Source of the DNA: Ceratodon purpureus
Taxonomy: Eukaryota; Streptophyta; Bryopsida; Pseudoditrichales; Ditrichaceae
DNA: 64,000 nt
NCBI GenBank assembly: GCA_014871385.1
Contig: CM026423.1
Location: forward strand, 16,171,690-16,235,689
Direction: 5' to 3'
The position numbers and the translations under genes are program-made. Positions 45,960-57,300 of this stretch are shown one piece after another. Each line of letters starts with the position of its first letter. Positions within the stretch are counted from its first letter, which is position 1. The notes under the pieces are model-generated. The model ran no database searches and was not told the DNA's origin. It saw only the letters and a program-made list of their open reading frames with translations.

Positions 45960-46771
45960 AAAAAAACCAGAATCTGAAAATGTTCATAACTTCTTCAAAA
46001 CGTATTCAAATTGGGCTTATGAGGTGTTTTTTGGCATCTACATTTCCTGTAGATGCCAAAAAACATCTCATAAGTCCAATTTGGAGAAGTTTTGAAGAAG
46101 TTACGGGAATTTGAAGATTTCGGGGAGGTGAGGGGTCGGCCGTCGGCGGAGACGGGGGGCCCGACCCCGCGGACGGCCGTGGAGACGGCCGCGGAGACGG
46201 CCCTCCGTCCGCGTGGAGGCGGGGTCTCGCAAGGCCTTCCTTCTTCTCTTGGGTTTTCTCTAGAGACGGCCTCCCTTCCCCACCTCCCCTCGTCCAACCT
46301 TGACAAAAATAATTCCATTTCTAGATACTCTAAAAACAAAATCATTACCGAATTAAAAATTTCAGACATATCCCTGAAATCATGGAAAATGTCCTAAAGA
46401 TCTTGTAATCGGGATTGTGGAATCCGCCTTGATGTTGGGGTATACTTTAGATGGAGATATTAATGTCCTTCAATTGTTGGTGCTCTACTATGGTTTGCAA
46501 ACATAATCTCAATGTCTAGAAGGAAGAATACATTTGTTTTGGAAATGAAATTATGGCCCATGGGCCTATAGAAGAGGGAGGTATAGAATGGGGGGTACAA
46601 CTTAAAAGGTAATGAGAAGCTAATAAAAAATAATGTACTTTTATTTGAAGACATTATTTCGTTAGGTAATAAAATTAAAGGAGAACTCGACATGGATTTC
46701 TCTTACATTAATATGACAAGTTTGTATGTTTTTGGCTTTAATTTTATATGGCAAGACAAACCTTTTTTTCC
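45960..46771. repeat. inverted arm, left copy
   Basis: About 0.8 kb, reverse-complementary to 49316-50131 with near identity; visible differences are one 9-bp length change in the GGAGACGGCCGC tract and a few substitutions. It starts with a ~115-bp imperfect hairpin (centre near 46046) whose stem reads AACTTCTTCAAAACGTATTC outward. Confidence 0.9.
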
Positions 46772-47149
46772 TGAATGGAAGATTGGAAAAAAATAAAGGA
46801 ATAAACTTGAAATTTAGAAATGAATTTGAATGAGAGGATTTGGAAGGTGTGTTGTAGAGGAGGTAACAGTTAGAAATTAGAATTCAAATTAAATTAGATA
46901 GAGGTTGAAATTGTGTGAAGGAGGTTGGAGGACACATTAATAAGAATTGAGGATTGTAAATTTGAATTAGAAGTCGAAGATGGTGGATAAAAAATTCATT
47001 ATAAGTGATAGAGGATAGAAATTTAAATACAACAAATTCTAGTTCCAATAATAAATAAATTGATTAAAATATTAAAAAAACTAGCCATCTGACAAGGATG
47101 ATGTTTAATTTTAAAGGGTGAGTGAATTTTGAAGGTTGGGGAGTTGACA

Positions 47150-48017
47150 TTAACCCCTAAAGTTCTGAGGGTATTTTTCATCAAAACTGCCTCAAAACAG
47201 CCCCTCTTCAAAGCAAGGTGGATTATGCAAACTTGGGGTCTTTTTTAGAACATCTAACCGTAAGATCTTGTAGCTAACTTCTATGTCTACATGTCCACCA
47301 AATCTCACACACTCATTCTTCACCAATTGCAAGATCGTAACGTTCAAAGTAGAAAAACAATTTTTTTTTCCATGCAAAAAAAGGGACAGCAGAGTTTTGA
47401 AGGCCCAAAAAACCATTTTTTTGCATTATGAATTTTGGGGGTTTTGATGCACGTCAAAGAAGACTGAGTTAGCTAATTGTTCCAAGAAAATTATATTCAA
47501 AAAAAATGTGGAAAGTTGCCAAAAAAATCATTTTCCGCTAGGGGGTATACTGAAATTCACAAACAAAGGCCGTTTTTGGACAATAAAAATAGCATATGAA
47601 AAAAATTTGGATTGAAAATCCAAACGGTTGAAACATACTCTACTGCCTTCTCTATACATAGAAATTTTTATTTTTGAAAAATATCAAAATCTCAATTTTT
47701 GGTGGAATTTCAAAGTTTAGTCTTTGGGCAGATTTTGGCAGTTTTGGGCAGTTTTGGGCAGTTTCGGGCAAAATTTGCTGCATTCACAGTGGCTTAGAAC
47801 AATTCAGCAGCTGCCCAACGAGCAGCGTTTGACACTTAAACCTTCATAACTTTTGATCCCGATGTCGGAATTGAAAAATAAGAATATTCACACAAAGATC
47901 TCCGAACGGCCCACCTTCAATAGAAATTTCAGAAAATCCTGATATAAATTGCATTCATAGGTACATGCCCAAATTCCAAAAAAGCCCAAATGTGGCAGAT
48001 TGTCCTTTAGGGGTTAA
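47150..48017 (-). mobile_element. TTAA-flanked ~0.87-kb element (copy A', inverted)
   Basis: TTAA-CCCCTAAAGTTCTGAGG at the left and CCTTTAGGGG-TTAA at the right. It is the reverse orientation of the element at 44087-44940, with many substitutions, so the two are old relative to the near-identical arms around this copy. It sits in the loop of the hAT-like element. No coding capacity. Confidence 0.65.
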
Positions 48018-49315
48018 GAGAATTGTTTCTTTCTTTTGGAATGAAGGATATGCTAGTGTTACATTTGAGTACTTGGGCTAGTGAATGCCACATTGTTTGC
48101 CTTCCATTCCTTTTAGACAAACATTGAGTCTCTATGGCTTAGAGTTTGACAAATCTCGTCAATTTATTATTCTGAGACTTATGAATTTTTTTCCATCTTA
48201 AAGGTGATTCAAAATCATTATTTTTATAGATGAAGGACATAACATGTGGATTCATCTAAATGTGGAAATACAAATACATACTTCATAGCCAAAAATAATA
48301 TCTATTATGATTAAACAACTCATTTCTTTAAAATCATTGGCATTCATATTAATATTCCATTCTTAGTATTCTATTGTTCTGGATCCCAGCTTATGTAAAG
48401 AATAGAGTATTACTACAGAATGCTTCTATAAAAAATACGAAGAAGTAATGGATAATTTATATATGTTTATTTATTTATTTAAGTATTTAATTATTTTGTA
48501 TTCTTCCATTAGTCTCCGATTCTATATTTTATTTTTATACTTTTTCCATTTGCCTTCCATTCTATCTTCTTATTTTTTTATTATTACACTATTTTCCATT
48601 CTATCTTCTTAATTTTTTATTATTACACTATTTTTGCATTCTATCGTCTCTTTAGTTTTTTATCTTGACATTATTCTTCCATTTTATCTTCTCATTTTCC
48701 TATCCTTCCATTCCTCTCCTATCATTTATTTATTTATTTAATATTCCTCTGATATGTCTCCCATTCTATCTTTTTATTTTTAACTATCGGAAGAAAGGAA
48801 AAATAAATAAAAGATTAGGGGATTATATTATGTACAAGACAATAATAAAAAAAAAACAATTGAAATAAAATACAATATGACGATAAATGAAGAAGATAGA
48901 TATCAAGGGAAAAGATATAAAATAAAAAAAGTACATGAGAGGTAATAATAAATCAAGAAGATAATTAGAATAAAAGATCAAATAAAAAATATCAATAATA
49001 ATTGCAAGAGTGGAAATGACATACAAGAAGAAATGAGGAGTATGAAGTAAATAGAGAAAACCATGTCATGGTAATAACATTATGGCAAAAGAAGTAACTA
49101 AATAAAAATATCCATCTTAGAAAGGAGTTTTTCTTTTAAAGATTAAAGGATAAGATAGAGCACGAGACAATAATTGGAAAATAGTTAATTGAAATTAAAT
49201 AGAATATAATGGTATTTAAAAACATCAAAAAATTACCTTGAGATATACAAACTACACTGGACATAATTTTGAATACCCAAGAAAGCAAATAATTAGGAAA
49301 AGAGCATTTTCATGA
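48018..49315. other. AT-rich loop of the hAT-like element
   Basis: No gene or transposase remnant recognised; strongly AT-rich with T-rich then A-rich halves. Confidence 0.6.
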
Positions 49316-50131
49316 AAAAAAGGATTTGTCTTGCCATATAAAATTAAAGCCAAAAACATACAAACTTGTCATATTAATGTAAGAGAAATCCATGTCGAGT
49401 TCTCCTTTAATTTTATTACCTAACGAAATAATGTCTTCAAATAAAAGTACATTATTTTTTATTAGCTTCTCATTACCTTTTAAGTTGTACCCCCCATTCT
49501 ATACCTCCCTCTTCTATAGGCCCATGGGCCATAATTTCATTTCCAAAACAAATGTATTCTTCCTTCTAGACATTGAGATTATGTTTGCAAACCATAGTAG
49601 AGCACCAACAATTGAAGGACATTAATATCTCCATCTAAAGTATACCCCAACATCAAGGCGGATTCCACAATCCCGATTACAAGATCTTTAGGACATTTTC
49701 CATGATTTCAGGGATATGTCTGAAATTTTTAATTCGGTAATGATTTTGTTTTTAGAGTATCTAGAAATGGAATTATTTTTGTCAAGGTTGGACGAGGGGA
49801 GGTGGGGAAGGGAGGCCGTCTCTAGAGAAAACCCAAGAGAAGAAGGAAGGCCTTGCGAGACCCCGCCTCCACGCGGACGGAGGGCCGTCTCTGCGGCCGT
49901 CTCCGCGGCCGTCTCCACGGCCGTCCGCGGGGTCGGGCCCCCCGTCTCCGCCGACGGCCGACCCCTCACCTCCCCGAAATCTTCAAATTCCCGTAACTTC
50001 TTCAAAACTTCTCCAAATTGGACTTATGAGATGTTTTTTGGCATCTACAGGAAATGTAGATGCCAAAAAACACCTCATAAGCCCAATTTGGATACGTTTT
50101 GAAGAAGTTATGAAGATTTTAAGATTCGGAG
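49316..50131. repeat. inverted arm, right copy
   Basis: Reverse complement of 45960-46771, including the ~115-bp hairpin (centre near 50050). Confidence 0.9.
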
Positions 50132-50405
50132 GTTTTTCTTTTTTTAATTTGCGGCCGTCGCCGGGGACGGCCTCCCCCACTGCGGGGATGGCAAGGGGCC
50201 GTCGCCAGGGACGGCCCCTCCACCGCGCCGACGGCCGCTTTCTCCCCCCGCAACCCCTCTCCTACGTATAATGTGTGGTTTCACCCCGGGGTGAAACCTG
50301 TGCGGGTGATTTTTTTTTCCTAAGTCACAGGACGTCCTAGGGTGCTAGCGGACGTCCGCGAACGTCCTGACGTCCCGAGCGTCCCGGACGTCTGTGACAA
50401 CCCTG

Positions 50406-53300
50406 ATTAATCCCCATACGCACTAGCAATTAAAATTGGTTATATGCTATTTTGGGCAAAGTTCCATAGTCTCGAAAGCAATTCTTAAGTTTTGAGATTT
50501 TGCATGTAGATTATTTAGGTTGTTAAGTAAAATTCAAACTTTGTTTGATAAGATTTCAATGTGTAATGCAAAAGCCCTTTTATAAAGAATCATATTTACA
50601 TAAGAAGCTTTTAGTCTATCCATTTCTATAAGTGAGATAAGAGATGTGAGAAATCATGTCCTAGGGGCGGTCAATGCTTCATGAAAATAAGTTTAACAAC
50701 TCATTTTCAATTCAATTTCCACAATTTTAAAAACAAAACTAGCAAAAGTTTTTAGATAACTTGTTACATCATTTTCACTGTTGAAATTGACATTATCCAC
50801 TATTATGAGAACTTTAATAGTTTTTTTTTTTTTTTTTCATATTTTACATCTTATTTAAATAAACGTACATTTTAAAGATGAAAATTGAGGTTTTGTTTTC
50901 GGAATTGTTTTTGGTAGACTCTCAAGTCATTTTTCTAATAGAATATGAAGTTGCCCGATCTAAAATTGTAAGAATTTTTTTTTGAAAACTCATTGAAAAC
51001 AAGATTAAAAGCTTTCATCAAATCATGTTTTGTTTAAAAGAATTTGTTTATGAACTTTAAACACTATGGTATCGTAATTGGTTTTGTTTCTTCATCTAAA
51101 ATTTTGGAAAGAATGTTTTTATAAGTTGGCTATGAAACCCTACAATTGAAATTGCCAAAGAATGTCATGAGATTTTAAAAAATAGATTGCTATACAAAGA
51201 AGTCTTGAAATGCAATTTTTGGTCTAAAATCATTATAGGCATTTAATGATTAATATGATTATTTTATACAAAAAATGGTTCCAGGAAGTTATGTTTGTTA
51301 GATAAATCATATACATAAATTTAAATGAGTTTTTCATCAAATTATGTTATTTTTTACATAAATAATAAATTTTATTATTACCAAAAAATCCAAGTAGAAT
51401 CATGTTGGCAATAATTTTTATGGTAGGAAGATTTGAAAAAAACAAACAAATGAGACTAATATTCATTGATATCATCTATTCATATTTAACCCCTAAATGC
51501 CTAAACAACCAAAAACTGGTTGATTTCATTCTTTCAAGTTCCATAACTGTCATCCAAATGACAAATTTTCATCCATTTTTCTATGTTGTAAATAAAAAAT
51601 AAAATCTATCTATATTCATTGATGAATTCTCTAAATAATAATTTTATGAATTTTGGTGCCTCCTTAATGTCCAAAACATCAATACCCTATGTGTATTCAA
51701 AAAATTCTAAGTACAAACAGCTAAAACACAATTTTGACTACCGGGATGATCTTTTTTGCATTTCTCACCCTCCATGGAAAAACCAACTTGGTCAAAAATA
51801 GAAATTTTGGACCCGATCATCAAAATTGTAGACTACTTGTGAAACTAAATTTCTGAATGATTTAGCAAAAAACTTTCAAAATTATATTTTTAATCAGTTT
51901 GGTTTTTCCATGGAGGGTGAGATTTGAAGTAAAATGATGAAATGTAGTTTGACAAATTTATTTTCTACTCAAATTTAAAATTTTGAAAACCTCTAAAACT
52001 GAATGATGTATAAGATGAAGGGGTATAACTGTAGCTACTACTTGATTTTATACGGTTTTAATTATTTTTATCATATTTTTAAATTAAAACATAATTCTTG
52101 AGATTGGTAATTGGTATAAGGTTCTTGGTTGTCATAGACATCTGAGGTGAATATTTCGTAAATTTTTAGTATAATCTATATTTGACATGAATTTTCTTTG
52201 TTTGTTTGGAGGTTAGAGGTGATCTCAGCTAATAAAATCTTCATGTAAGGGAGACGTGCACAGAACATCTTCTAGCCATTGAAAAAATTGCCAACATCAT
52301 AATGATGCTTCATACACATTTTGATATACTCCCATGTTCGAACTACAATGCCATCTCAAATCATAGATTCCAACTTATGTAGCAATTAATTGAAGGAAAG
52401 AACATTCTTGTCATAGTCATGCTAATTAAACAGTTAAATAAGTATACAATGCAGAAATACTATACATGAATACAGATCAAAGTCTTTAAAAAAGAATGGA
52501 ACCTAAAGATGATTCAAAAGGCTCGTATCTACATGGTGTTCAATGGTAATATGTCGACAATAAAAAGTCATTTCCATGTATTGTGTGCCTTTAATCCATA
52601 CATCTCTAATGTAACACATTTTTTTTTAAGGATGCAATACTTGCACTTGATCTAACATGTAAACATGACCCTTATCTGAGGTTGTGGCATATGACAAATA
52701 TAATGAACATTCTTGTTGTATTCAATTTTTTTTTTTTTTTTTTACTTGCCATCAAATCAATGCAACAGTGTTCAATATTTTCATTTTTCAAAAAAAAACT
52801 CATACCATAATTTTACATCATATCGACTAGATGAAGAATATACCGTAGCACCATAGCATGTTCGTCACCTAGCAAACGCATATTTATTCTTTTTGAAAAA
52901 ATAATGTTCGTCTTTCAAAAACTTGAATTTTTCAAATTTGATTTTCAGCGAAAAATCGATGAAAATGACCTTAAATGGCTTAAAAACAACAAAATATTGC
53001 AAAAACTAGATCACTTTATTTTTGTGTTTCTACCTTCAAGTTTTTCTAATTTTTACGTTTATTATTTTTGGACGAACCCGCTATGGTACTACAGTACACT
53101 TATCACCCCACATGACATCACCCCCCCCCCCCCCCCCAACAACGCAAAGAAACAACCCCTTCTCCAACTCCCACACCAGTAAGACAAAAAAACAAAAACC
53201 AAATTCAACACAATTTCAAAAGCACTGAAAATCCGATGAGTCAAGGTACAAAAGCGCTAAACAATGTCAACCCGGAATTAAAAAAACAACAAATAAAACA
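50406..53300. other. AT-rich intergenic region
   Basis: No gene seen. TTAACCCCTAAATGCC at about 51486 resembles one end of the TTAA elements, but no partner end was found. A run of about 18 C lies at 53120-53138, and T-tracts at 50820 and 52727. Confidence 0.6.
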
Positions 53301-54375
53301 AAAACCAATTTGAAATTCAAAAGGAAAAATAATAAATATTCCGGACACGAGACTCCAGAGCCCAGTGTCCTCGTCCCGGACACTATCTTCATAATGGGTA
53401 CATTCCGCGCCCCGACCGTTCCCCGCAACCCGACCCAGTCGACTCAGTTTACCGTTTGGGATTCAAATCACCCCGAGGATGAACACAATCATCCTCCCCT
53501 TTCATCCCTCGCTTAACCCCGTCACCAAACCCCAAAACCATCACCATCTCGGGTAAAGCTACATTTAGGAAATACGTATCTATGGTGGGGGTTGATTATG
53601 TGGGATTTGGGGGTTGGGGTTCTTTCTCCCTCACGGGAGGAGTTAAAAGCCTGGGCACTGATTCAGAGAAAAATCGTTGCCGCGTTTGGGAGGTGTTTGA
53701 AAACCTCGGAAGAAGATCGTTGCGGAGTCGGAGCTCGAAGGGACTTGGATTACAGTTCTGGACTAGGAGCTTGTCATTCTGTTGCTGCGCTCTCGCTGCG
53801 GGGAGCCGGTTTCGTGAGGAGCGTGACCGACCTTGTTGTGGTTTTGTGTGGGAGGGTTTGGTGGAAGGTGGTGGAGGAGAGAGCCGGGCGTTTGTTTGTG
53901 GAGGGGAGTGGATTTGGTTTGATTAGTTGCGGCTTGTGGTTTTGGAGAGGGCGCTATTTGTGTGGGAGGTGTTGAGGGGGACGGTGGTGGTGGAGCGGCA
54001 TTGGCAGGGAGAGGCAGCTGTTTGGTTGTGAATGTGGATGGTTTTTGGAGGTGGCGCGTCTTGGCTCTTGCGCTCCATGGAGGAGCTGAGGATTTTCGTT
54101 AGTTGTGCGGAGGAGCGGGATTTGCTGTGGCGGAACTCATGAAGTGGTGTTGATCCCGGCGTTTTTGCTGTTCTGCTGATTTTTTGTTTTTTCGCGGAGC
54201 GTTGGTTGAGAGGAGCATTTCGGAGCTTGGGGGGTTTCCAGGAGTTACGTTCCTGTTTCTTCATGTTGGCCAGGGACTGGCGATGTCATGTAGGTCAATG
54301 TGCTTGGGAATCGGGGGCCGTTTCTGTGTTTAGCTTCGGAATTGGGAGGTTCGAGGGTGTGGTTTAGGAGTGACA
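53301..54375 (+). promoter_or_regulatory. kinesin-4 promoter and 5' UTR region
   Basis: The base composition changes here from AT-rich to GC-richer DNA, with stop-poor frames on both strands (53582-53926, 53592-53975 and 53923-54264 minus) that show no domain. I read it as promoter plus long 5' UTR of the kinesin gene. The exact transcription start was not identified. Confidence 0.45.
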
Positions 54376-57300
54376 ATGGCAGTGGATAATAGGAATGGCC
54401 CGGAAGGGGTAGCCCCCGCGGAAGAGGGCGGTTCTTTGGTGGAGAAAGAAGCGTTGCAAGCTGTTCAAGTTGCTTTGAACATCAGGCCCCTGATTGCGTT
54501 GGAGCGTGCCCAGGGTTGTAAAGATTGTATTACTGCTGTCCCCGGTGAACCACAGGTGTGGTTCTTTCACACTTCGAATATGTATGCCTCGTGATGTTTC
54601 TAATAGAGTATGTTTGAGTTCGCTAGGACTTCTGTGCCATCTTCCTTGACCAGAGCTTTCTGTGTGGATGTGAGTTCTTTGAGCTTTATTTGCTTCACAA
54701 TTTTTGTGATGGCGTTCTGAGCGATTAAATATGGCTCCTCATTTTGTCTGTAGGTTCAACTCGGCAGCCACTCATTCACTTTCGACTACGTTTTCGGAAG
54801 CACAGCCGCTCCTCTCTCTGGTGTTTTTGACAGATGTGTCAAGTCGCTTTGTGAGGGTTTGTTTCATGGGTACAATGCCACTGTGTTGGCATACGGTCAG
54901 GTGTGAATTCAACCCTTTCAATTTGTTTCATCGAGCATTTAAATCTCTCTGCACCACATTCCTTTCGTTCTTTTTGGTGACAGTCCTCGTCTGCATTGGA
55001 AACATTTACGAAGCGAGAGGTCACTCACGTTCATCAAGTAAGAGGGCAATTCACTTGGAAGCTTACTGACTGCTGCTGGTTATTGCCACACAGACTGGGT
55101 CAGGAAAAACCTACACAATGGGCACTGGGTATACGGTGGGAGGCAGTACGGATGGGGTCATTCCGCAAGTAATGGATTTCATCTTCAAGAAGATCGAGAC
55201 CCTGAAGAAGAAAGCGGACTTTCAGATCAGAGTGTCTTTTATAGAGGTGCGAGTTGCTCAACAACTGATCGTTTTGATAATTAGTGGTTCCTCTCTCAAC
55301 TGAAGATCTTTTCTTTGCGGAAAGGCTAGTTGGGTTGTGCAGCGTGCAGCATATTCGCTGATTAATTTCTCGATTAACTAGAGTTCTCTGAAGTTCAAAT
55401 CCAGCTGGTTAATTCGCCACATCCTTCCTACGAACGTAGAGGCCTGTATTTAAGTCTTCACCTCATCAAATTAATTAAGGCACTGAAATACTGTCAGCGT
55501 ACCCACGCTCGACCTTTTCGCGTGGAATCGAACTAACGAGCTATCTAATGACTTCCAATATGCAGATTCTAAAGGAGGAAGTGCATGATTTGCTTGATCC
55601 TAACCCTCCAGTGACGGAGGCTGGTTTTGGAGGAGGATCGAAGACCACTACCGTCGGCAAACCCCCAATTCAGATTCGTGAGACCTCAAACGGAGGCATA
55701 ACACTGGCAGGTGTAACAGAGACTGACGTGAAATCCCTCGAGGAAATGGCAGGTTGCTTAGAACAGGGTTCGTTGTGTAGGGCTACTGCAAGTACCAACA
55801 TGAATTCCCAATCAAGGTGCAGCATTCAGTAAATCTTTGAAGTGATTATGTTCAGGTTGACGCAGGGAGAAGATTTTGCACTCATCAGGATTAACATGAA
55901 GTGATAGTTCCATGGTGAATTTGATAGAATGCCTGGTTTTCTTGCTGTAGTGAAGTCCACAGTAGATTGTAACCATTCCCATCACCTTCTGAGGGGCCTG
56001 TCCAAGTTAATGCCCTTCCTATCTCACTGCATTTTAAGCTTTTTCATTTTGCGATCGATCGCGCAGTAAACAATGTTCTGAATTGTTCTGTCGTTTCCAC
56101 AGTCGATCACATGCTATATTTACGATCACGGTGGAGCAGCGGCGGAAGTGGGATATAGGCCCTGATGGGAGTAATCCACTCCTCGAGGATTGCAATGAGG
56201 ATTACTTGTGTGCGAAGCTGCATTTGGTTGATCTAGCTGGATCAGAAAGGGCCAAACGAACTGGAGCCGATGGCCTTCGATTCAGAGAAGGTGATTCATC
56301 CTAATCTTTGAATTTACTGGCCTTCGTTCTACCTACTCACAGTCGGTGCTGGTTGTTTTTTATCAGCGGAGACTCTTGTGAGATTGTGAATTATGATATA
56401 ATACTTTGTCTGCTTGAAAGCGCTCGTTCCGCTTTGTCCCTTCTATTTTTATAGAAAGCTAACAAATCATGCTTCAACGTCTTTTGCAGGTGTGCACATT
56501 AACAAGGGACTTCTAGCACTTGGTAATGTGATCAGTGCTTTAGGAGATGACAAGAAGCGGAAGGAGGGAGGCCATGTCCCCTACAGAGATAGCAAACTCA
56601 CAAGACTGTTGCAGGTAAGCATTTATCTCATCAGCTTCGATCAGCGTTTTCTAATGTGGCGATGGTTGAAGAAGTCTGTCGAAAAGCTGACTGTGGACCG
56701 TGGTTTTGTTTTCACAGGATTCTCTGGGAGGGAATAGTAGCACTGTAATGATAGGTAATTTCTCTGACCTTACAGCAATGTAGTCGTTATTTTTGTTGGC
56801 ATGAAGGATCCCATTACCCATTATTAATTCCTATCGTCCTCGTGTCATGCAGCTTGTGTAAGTCCAGCCGATTCAAATGCTGAGGAGACATTGAACACCT
56901 TGAAATACGCAAATCGTGCTCGCAACATCCAGAACAAACCCACGGTAAGTATTAGGCCTTTAAAATAGTTAAGATTGATTGTCGCTATTGTGTGAGATAT
57001 TAGGAGACCGCCCAGTCATTTTTCCAATGAAAGTGGCTTCTTCAGGGAGTGGTAGTAATAGCAAACGTTGAAGGTCAACCTTATCCTCTATTTCTGTAGC
57101 CTGTGTTTGGTATTTATTTTGAGCGATGACGGTATGAGGTCCGGCTGGTGTTTGGATCAGGTGAATCGAGATCCCATGGTCGCAGAAATGCAGCGTTTAA
57201 GACAGCAACTAGAGATGGCCCACGTCGAACTGATCTGTGCAAGAGCTGGAGGGCCGTCAAGTAGCGATGTCCAGGTATATTGTCGCTATTCTCAGCAGAA

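Larger units (their letters stand above)
45469..50405. mobile_element. 4.94-kb hAT-like foldback element, non-autonomous
   Basis: Left end CAGAGTTGTTTAAATAGACG; right end, read inward, CAGGGTTGTCACAGACGTCC. They share CAG(A/G)GTTGT. Flanks CTTAATCC (45461-45468) and ATTAATCC (50406-50413) match at 7 of 8 bases, the 8-bp target duplication size of hAT elements. Inside are long inverted arms (about 45960-46771 and 49316-50131) that are almost identical, GC-rich CGGCCG-type outer parts, and a 2.5-kb AT-rich loop with the second TTAA element. No hAT transposase frame was found. The mirrored ORFs of the arms (for example 77 codons at 46460-46693 minus and 49392-49625 plus) are by-products of the repeat. 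Confidence 0.65.

Noticed and set aside
45350-45987. Arg/Pro/Ala-rich frames on both strands
   Set aside because: By-products of the GC-rich CGGCCG repeat block; no domain, open in several frames at once.
46460-49625. Identical 77-codon frames mirrored in the two arms
   Set aside because: Explained by the inverted arms; no domain or start context.
51486-51502. Third TTAACCCCTAAA end
   Set aside because: No partner end within reach; may be chance.
53582-54264. Long frames upstream of the kinesin start
   Set aside because: No domain, present on both strands, and explained by GC-richer 5' UTR sequence.
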